Origin: DATIHT01 sp035480415
Lineage (GTDB): Bacteria; Patescibacteriota; Microgenomatia; Curtissbacterales; GWA2-41-24
NCBI GenBank assembly: GCA_035480415.1
Contig: DATIHT010000063.1
Location: 1-16,936, forward strand
DNA length: 16,936 bases
Direction of reading: 5' to 3'
Each line of letters starts with the position of its first letter. Position 1 is the first letter of the stretch. Shown in pieces: positions 13,296 through 16,936 of the stretch. The notes beneath the pieces are model-generated. The model was given only the letters and a program-made list of their open reading frames with translations, was not told the origin of the DNA and made no database searches. The position numbers and the translations under genes were made by a program.

Positions 13296-14219
13296 ATGCT
13301 TGACTTATCACAAATAGAAATTCAAACAGAAAAAGAAACTGCAAATTTTGGAAAATTCATCATCGAACCTTTAGATCAGGGCTACGGTCACACGATCGGA
13401 AACTCACTGAGAAGAGTTTTATTGAGCTCCCTATCAGGAGCAGCAATAACTCATGTAAAGATTGCGGGAGTTCGTCATCAATTTTCAACGCTTGCTGGAA
13501 TGTCAGAAGACATCGTCGAATTTATTTTAAATCTTAAAAAAGTAAGATTACAAATTTCTTCCGATAAACCTGTAAAGTTAACAATGGACGTAAAAGGTCC
13601 AAAGGAAGTTACAGCGTCAGATATCGCAAAAACAGCAGGTGTCGAAATAATCAACGGGTATTTAGTACTAGCTCATCTAACAGATGCAAAGGCTAAGTTA
13701 TCAGTTCAAATGACGGCAGAAAATGGCAGTGGTTATATGCTTGCTGACGAAAAGAAAACAGGCGAAATTGGGGTTATCCCAATGGACGCAAACTTTTCCC
13801 CAGTTACACATGTCAATTACAAAGTAGAAGCAACCCGCGTGGGAAGGCTTACAAACTACGATAAATTGACAATGGAGGTAACAACAGACGGTACCATCAA
13901 GCCATCAGATTCTTTGAGAACTGGAGCCAAAATTCTAGTGGATTACTTTACAACTATTAGTCAGCCGCAAACGGGTACCAAGAAACCCAAAAAAGAAGAA
14001 GTTACCATGCCCGTAACAGACGAAATTCTAAAAACTTCTTTGGAAGAATTGGATTTGCCAGTAAGACTTACAAATAGTTTAAAGTCAGGGAAGATCGAAA
14101 CAATCGGTGATTTCTTAACAAGAGATAAAAGAGAACTTCTTAAAATGAAGAATATGGGGCCAAAATCTATCTCTCTTGTAGAGGAAAAACTCAGAGAAAA
14201 GGGAGTTGAAATAAAGTGA
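13296..14219 (+). CDS. rpoA: DNA-directed RNA polymerase subunit alpha
   Basis: Alpha dimerises to start core polymerase assembly; its C-terminal domain contacts upstream promoter DNA and activators. The N-terminal domain has GYGHTIGNSLRRVLLSSL (29-46), the dimer helix, and VNYKVEATRVGRLTNYDKLTMEVTTDGTIKPSDSL in the second half. A Lys/Pro/Gln-rich linker spans about 225-240. The C-terminal domain (241-307) keeps the DNA-contact residues equivalent to E. coli Arg265, Asn268, Gly296, Lys298, Ser299: Arg257, Asn260, Gly288, Lys290, Ser291. Upstream-element recognition therefore looks intact. The stop overlaps rplQ (GTGA). Confidence 0.98.
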   Translation: MLDLSQIEIQTEKETANFGKFIIEPLDQGYGHTIGNSLRRVLLSSLSGAAITHVKIAGVRHQFSTLAGMSEDIVEFILNLKKVRLQISSDKPVKLTMDVKGPKEVTASDIAKTAGVEIINGYLVLAHLTDAKAKLSVQMTAENGSGYMLADEKKTGEIGVIPMDANFSPVTHVNYKVEATRVGRLTNYDKLTMEVTTDGTIKPSDSLRTGAKILVDYFTTISQPQTGTKKPKKEEVTMPVTDEILKTSLEELDLPVRLTNSLKSGKIETIGDFLTRDKRELLKMKNMGPKSISLVEEKLREKGVEIK

Positions 14220-14644
14220 GACACTCTTACTTTGGCAAAAAATTAGGAAGAGACACCAACGCCAGAAAGGCCCTCCTAAATAATCTGGCGGCGAGTTTGT
14301 TGGAAAAAGGTCAAATCGTAACTACTTTGGCTAAAGCAAAGTTTGCCAGACCGTATGTGGAAAAATTAATAACCCAATCAAAAAGGGCAAACGATTTACG
14401 TGGAAGAAGAATCCTTGCAAGTAATCTCACAAACCAGGCATTTACAAAGTTAAACACAACAATTTCTTCTGGTTTTGCCAAAAGACAAGGCGGTTACACT
14501 AGAATTATTAGACTAAACCAAAGATCCGGCGATGCTGCTCTTATGGCAAGGTTAGAATTATTGCCACTCGAGAAAAAAGCTCAAGAACAAAAAGAACCAG
14601 TTTCTTCCAAGAAAGTAGAAAAACTAACTGCCAAAAAGAACTAA
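14216..14644 (+). CDS. rplQ: 50S ribosomal protein L17 (GTG start)
   Basis: L17 lies near the tunnel exit on the solvent side. The N-terminus MRHSYFGKKLGRDTNARKALLNNLAASLLEKGQIVTT is diagnostic, followed by ARPYVEKLITQSKR and the C-terminal GGYTRIIRLNQRSGDAALMARLELL. The standard fold ends near residue 117; the last 25 residues are Lys/Glu-rich. GTG at 14216 overlaps the rpoA stop by four bases, with GGGAG about nine bases upstream. rplM starts on the next base after its stop. Confidence 0.97.
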   Translation: MRHSYFGKKLGRDTNARKALLNNLAASLLEKGQIVTTLAKAKFARPYVEKLITQSKRANDLRGRRILASNLTNQAFTKLNTTISSGFAKRQGGYTRIIRLNQRSGDAALMARLELLPLEKKAQEQKEPVSSKKVEKLTAKKN

Positions 14645-15064
14645 ATGAAAACAACAAAACCGAAAGATATTAAAAAAGACTGGCATCTCATAGATGCCAA
14701 AAATCAAATACTCGGAAGGATATCAACCAAAGTAGCACATTTATTGATGGGCAAAAATAAACCATACTACACTCCACTTTTGGATTGCGGAGATTATGTT
14801 GTTGTTATAAATGCAAAGAATGTTGCACTAAGCGGTAAAAAAGAAACACAAAAACTTTATTATCGTTATTCTGGATATCCAGGTGGCTTAAGATCAAGAA
14901 CCACGCAAAGAGTAAGGGAAACGAAACCGGAAGAAATAATAAGGCACGCAGTAGTTGGAATGTTACCAAAAAATAAAATGGGCAAATTAATGGTTAAAAA
15001 ACTATATATCTATCCAGATTCCCAGAATCCGCACTTGGCAAAATTCATATCAAAATCTAACTAA
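14645..15064 (+). CDS. rplM: 50S ribosomal protein L13
   Basis: L13 is an early-assembly large-subunit protein. Blocks include DIKKDWHLIDAKNQILGRISTKVAHLLMGK, DYVVVINAKNVALSGKKETQKLYYRYSGYPGGLRS and the AVVGMLPKNKMGKLMVKKLYIYPDSQNPH ending. Length 139 is standard. It directly abuts rplQ and has no Shine-Dalgarno, so it is likely read through from the alpha genes rather than from its own promoter. Confidence 0.97.
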   Translation: MKTTKPKDIKKDWHLIDAKNQILGRISTKVAHLLMGKNKPYYTPLLDCGDYVVVINAKNVALSGKKETQKLYYRYSGYPGGLRSRTTQRVRETKPEEIIRHAVVGMLPKNKMGKLMVKKLYIYPDSQNPHLAKFISKSN

Positions 15065-15065
15065 A

Positions 15066-15515
15066 ATGGCCGAAGAACAAGATACAAAACAAGAAGAAAA
15101 TAAAACCTTAGACAAAAAACCAAAAGGAAATTTTTTCCTTGCTCATGGTAGAAGAAAAGGAGCAGTTGCAAGGATTAGACTTTTTAAGGGTAAAGGGGAA
15201 ATGATGGTTAACAATAATCCAATGTTTAAATATTTTCCCGCATTAATTTCAAAAGAGAAATTACAGAAACCATTCAGAATTACAAAATCAGAAGGTCAAT
15301 ATTACGCAACAGTAAGAGTAAATGGTTCGGGCAAAATGAGCCAGATAGACGCAATTGTTCAAGGCCTTTCAAAAGCACTCACCCTGGCAGCTCCAGAATT
15401 TCGTTCCACTCTCAAAAAAGCAGGTCTTCTAACCCGTGACGCAAGAGTTAGAGAAAGAAGAAAGTACGGAAGAGCTCAAAAAGCTCGAAAAGGCAAGCAA
15501 TCGCCAAAGCGTTAA
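15066..15515 (+). CDS. rpsI: 30S ribosomal protein S9
   Basis: S9 reaches the P site with its C-terminal tail. After a charged N-terminal extension of about 20 residues, FFLAHGRRKGAVARIRLFKGKGEMMVNN starts the fold. VNGSGKMSQIDAIVQGLSKAL and LLTRDARVRERRKYGRAQKARKGKQSPKR complete it. The last residues (SPKR) fit the usual FSKR tail with the conserved terminal Lys-Arg that contacts P-site tRNA. It is the last + strand gene; the convergent gene begins 19 bases on, and no convincing terminator lies between. Confidence 0.97.
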   Translation: MAEEQDTKQEENKTLDKKPKGNFFLAHGRRKGAVARIRLFKGKGEMMVNNNPMFKYFPALISKEKLQKPFRITKSEGQYYATVRVNGSGKMSQIDAIVQGLSKALTLAAPEFRSTLKKAGLLTRDARVRERRKYGRAQKARKGKQSPKR

Positions 15516-15534
15516 TCCCAAAAAGATAAAAATC

Positions 15535-16026
15535 TCAGGCAGCTCTTTTTACAGGATCTGCAGAAACTACAGCTTGTGCTGGAGCTTCTGCTGGAGCTTC
15601 TGCTCTAATTGGAGTTGGTTGGGTATTTACTCCAAGATCTTTATTCATTTGAACTGTCAGCTCATCGTTAGTTGCTAGAGTTGTAGGTTTAAAATCTGGA
15701 GTCTCTCCTTTTGCAAACCTATTCATTTGACTGGGAGAAGGGGCATTTGCAAATCTAGCTTTAGGCTCAACCGGAGCAACAGTTGGAGTAACTCCTACGG
15801 CTTCAAGATTAGCCTTTTCAGCACTCAATGATGCAATCTGTGTTGTATCAACATTCGGTGTTCCCGATCCTGCTTCCATTTCACGTCCAGCAGTTAAGGT
15901 GTTAAGGTTATTCTGGATTAAATCTACACGACTTTGCGCATCTGCTACAGGATCGGCTGTTACAACAGGGGTTGTAGCCTGTTCTGCAGACTTGCCCCCA
16001 AAAAATTCGTGGCCAAGAATTTTCAT
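15535..16026 (-). CDS. Hypothetical protein, Ala/Pro/Thr-rich, probably disordered
   Basis: I do not recognise this 163-residue protein. It begins MKILGHEFFGGKSAEQA, has no signal peptide or membrane segment, and contains a likely helix with coiled-coil character at about 28-76 (ADAQSRVDLIQNNLNTLTAG to IASLSAEKANLEA). The rest is rich in Ala, Pro and Thr. VVTADPVADA (21-30) is echoed by VVSADPVKRA (153-162), and RAEAPAEAPAQA includes a 12-base tandem duplication. RFANAPSPSQMNRFAKGETP is another loose repeat. It overlaps nothing and is convergent with rpsI. An exact TTGACA upstream supports expression. A structural or scaffold role is conceivable but not shown. Confidence 0.7.
   Translation of the reverse strand: MKILGHEFFGGKSAEQATTPVVTADPVADAQSRVDLIQNNLNTLTAGREMEAGSGTPNVDTTQIASLSAEKANLEAVGVTPTVAPVEPKARFANAPSPSQMNRFAKGETPDFKPTTLATNDELTVQMNKDLGVNTQPTPIRAEAPAEAPAQAVVSADPVKRAA
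15578..15601 (-). repeat. Two tandem 12-base units inside the hypothetical gene
   Basis: GCTGGAGCTTCT occurs twice in a row on the + strand (15578-15589, 15590-15601), and on the coding strand gives the AEAP-AEAP repeat. It is a minor in-frame expansion. Confidence 0.75.
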
Positions 16027-16034
16027 CTATATTT

Positions 16035-16064
16035 ATCTAACACTTTTTTCAAAGTTATTGTCAA
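16035..16064 (-). promoter_or_regulatory. Promoter for the 163-aa hypothetical gene, near-leaderless
   Basis: On the minus strand TTGACA (16064-16059) is a perfect -35 element, followed after 18 bases by TTAGAT (16040-16035), a weak -10. Transcription would begin near 16028, two or three bases before the ATG at 16026. No Shine-Dalgarno lies between. Confidence 0.45.
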
Positions 16065-16079
16065 ATAAGAGAATTAATA

Positions 16080-16769
16080 TTAATCTCGACGTCTTTTAAT
16101 TCTCGAGGGCTTAATATCTTTTATATCAAGATCAACACTGGTTAAAGGTCCATCATGGGATTTAGCAATTGTGGCCATTACTCTATTCTGTTCGATTCTT
16201 AATTTTGTTATTAAACCAAAATGATCCTCGTCTTTTATTCCCGCGTAATCACCAATCACAAAGGTCTCCGAATCGCCATATTTTACAGCCAGTATATGAC
16301 CTTTAATAAGTGGTCTTTCATTTATAGGTATTACTGCAATACTAGCCATTTTTCCGTCAAGTTCTAAATCAAGTTGTTGCGGATCTGCTTCTAATTGTTT
16401 ATCGGGGGAAGCGAGTTCTGAAGTTTTTAAAAAACCAGAGTTCTGTGAGGAACTATTCCCCTCCATGGCAGTCACGCCTACTATATGGTCGGAGTGACTT
16501 CCTCTCTCCGGATCATGTAGTGAATCCACAATCATTCCGGTGCCTGCGTTTAAACCGGCCACAGGTGCACCTTCTGGTCTTACTCTAACAGTCTGACCTA
16601 AAACGATTGGTGGATAATCTAAACCGCCCTGTAATCTAAAATGGAATCGTTGGCCCTCAAACGCTAAAGTCTGAATTCTTTTATAACCAAAAACAGAAGC
16701 GTCAAACTCTCGGGAATAAATGGGAAGGGGTGTTCCTTGTAGTAACTCGTTCTGAGGTCCGTTGGTCAT
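16080..16769 (-). CDS. Hypothetical protein, 229 aa, no family recognised
   Basis: I do not recognise this protein. It has no signal peptide or membrane segment and is probably soluble. The first half (about 15-85) looks rich in beta strands (FGYKRIQTLAFEGQRFHFRLQGG, PPIVLGQTVRVRPEGAPV), followed by a His/Asp-rich loop DSLHDPERGSHSDHI (82-96) and a Ser/Gln/Asp-rich linker (about 104-138). A second beta-rich part (MASIAVIPINERPLIKGHILAVKYGDSETFVIGDYAG, 141-177) ends in a basic tail SRIKRRRD. TATAAT lies five bases before the ATG. It lies between tRNA-Pro and the 163-aa gene, same strand, so the three may share transcripts. The start is the first available ATG. Confidence 0.75.
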   Translation of the reverse strand: MTNGPQNELLQGTPLPIYSREFDASVFGYKRIQTLAFEGQRFHFRLQGGLDYPPIVLGQTVRVRPEGAPVAGLNAGTGMIVDSLHDPERGSHSDHIVGVTAMEGNSSSQNSGFLKTSELASPDKQLEADPQQLDLELDGKMASIAVIPINERPLIKGHILAVKYGDSETFVIGDYAGIKDEDHFGLITKLRIEQNRVMATIAKSHDGPLTSVDLDIKDIKPSRIKRRRD

Positions 16770-16774
16770 AAATA

Positions 16775-16804
16775 ATTATAGCGCCTTAATAATCTATGTG
16801 TCGG
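16775..16804 (-). promoter_or_regulatory. Promoter with perfect TATAAT placing the start at the ATG
   Basis: TATAAT (16780-16775, minus strand) is a perfect -10 element, with CCGACA (16804-16799) 18 bases upstream as a weaker -35 overlapping the 3' end of the tRNA gene. The expected start point, about seven bases past the -10, falls on or next to the ATG at 16769, implying a leaderless mRNA. Confidence 0.5.
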
Positions 16805-16871
16805 GGAAGGGAGAATTGAACTCCCGATACACCACCCCCAGCGGCGCGTGATACCACTTCACTATTCCCCG
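16801..16871 (-). tRNA. tRNA-Pro (anticodon GGG)
   Basis: The reverse complement folds into a full cloverleaf of 71 bases. The acceptor stem is CGGGGAA with TTCCCCG, discriminator A. The D arm is GTG-AAGTGGTAT-CAC. The anticodon stem is CGCCG with TGGTG, two of its pairs being G-U, and the loop is CTGGGGG. The variable loop is four bases, and the T arm is GGGAG-TTCAATT-CTCCC. The anticodon GGG (16837-16839) with G37 specifies proline, reading CCC/CCU. The CCA end is not encoded, so a CCA-adding enzyme is required. It lies just upstream, in the transcription direction, of the 229-aa gene. Confidence 0.93.
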
Positions 16872-16936
16872 ATAGATCAGTATTTTACCAAATTGTACAA
16901 TTTTATTTTGAACCTATTGACAATTCGGGTTTTATA

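Noticed and set aside
81..15515. Reassignment of TGA to Gly, as in some candidate phyla
   Set aside because: TGA ends rplD, rplX, rpsE, rplO, secY, adk, map and rpoA exactly at the family C-termini, and none occurs inside a gene.
15516..15534. Terminator between the convergent rpsI and hypothetical genes
   Set aside because: AAAAAGA and TCTTTTT near 15520-15550 could pair, but the stem is almost all A-T, has a long loop and overlaps coding sequence.
15436..15678. + strand 80-codon frame overlapping the end of rpsI
   Set aside because: It overlaps S9 and the minus-strand gene, and its repeated Cys-Trp-Ser product is a by-product of the GCTGGAGCTTCT repeats on the other strand.
15899..16099. 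+ strand 66-codon frame opposite the 163-aa gene
   Set aside because: The minus-strand gene has the promoter and the longer frame; this one has no ribosome-binding site.
16917..16922. TTGACA on the + strand at the window end
   Set aside because: A perfect -35 hexamer, but its -10 would lie beyond the window, so a promoter cannot be claimed.

Overview
The window is a nearly uninterrupted ribosomal-protein super-operon from an A/T-rich bacterium. It is fused in the order S10 - spc - alpha - L13/S9 and is followed by two unrecognised genes and a tRNA on the opposite strand. The most telling taxonomic sign is that rplO (L15) directly follows rpsE (S5), overlapping it by four bases, with no rpmD (L30) between them. 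Loss of L30 is a known hallmark of the Candidate Phyla Radiation (Patescibacteria). Compact proteins, a LID-less adenylate kinase and lineage-specific hypothetical genes fit this. A Microgenomates-type affiliation is plausible but cannot be fixed from the window. TGA is used only as a stop, so the recoding seen in Gracilibacteria/Absconditabacteria does not apply.

Layout. Positions 1-42 hold the end of an upstream gene, probably rpsJ (S10). Then come L3, L4, L23, L2, S19, L22, S3, L16, L29, S17 (81-5106); L14, L24, L5, S14, S8, L6, L18, S5, L15, SecY (5106-10076); adenylate kinase, methionine aminopeptidase and IF-1 (10073-11624); L36, S13, S11, S4, RNA polymerase alpha, L17 (11728-14644); and L13, S9 (14645-15515). 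Every gene up to 15515 is on the + strand. Many junctions are ATGA/TAATG/GTGA overlaps or gaps of a few bases, so translational coupling is likely. From 15535 the strand flips: a 163-aa Ala/Pro/Thr-rich protein, a 229-aa protein of unknown function, and tRNA-Pro(GGG).

The + strand genes supply ribosome subunits, the translocon that takes nascent membrane proteins, N-terminal Met removal, initiation, adenylate balance and an RNA polymerase subunit: the usual growth-linked set. Control signals visible in the sequence are a good sigma70-type promoter in the 3' end of map driving infA and the alpha genes, and two strong stem-loops between infA and rpmJ. Two promoter-like elements before the minus-strand genes place transcription starts almost on the ATG.

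Unexpected structure is concentrated in a G/C-rich palindromic insert that reads in frame through the L3 tail, a repeat-built L22 tail with an adjoining stem-loop before rpsC, the rpmJ leader, an enlarged loop in IF-1, and the two hypothetical genes. No CRISPR array, insertion sequence or defence system is present, and no stretch over 300 bases lacks a gene.
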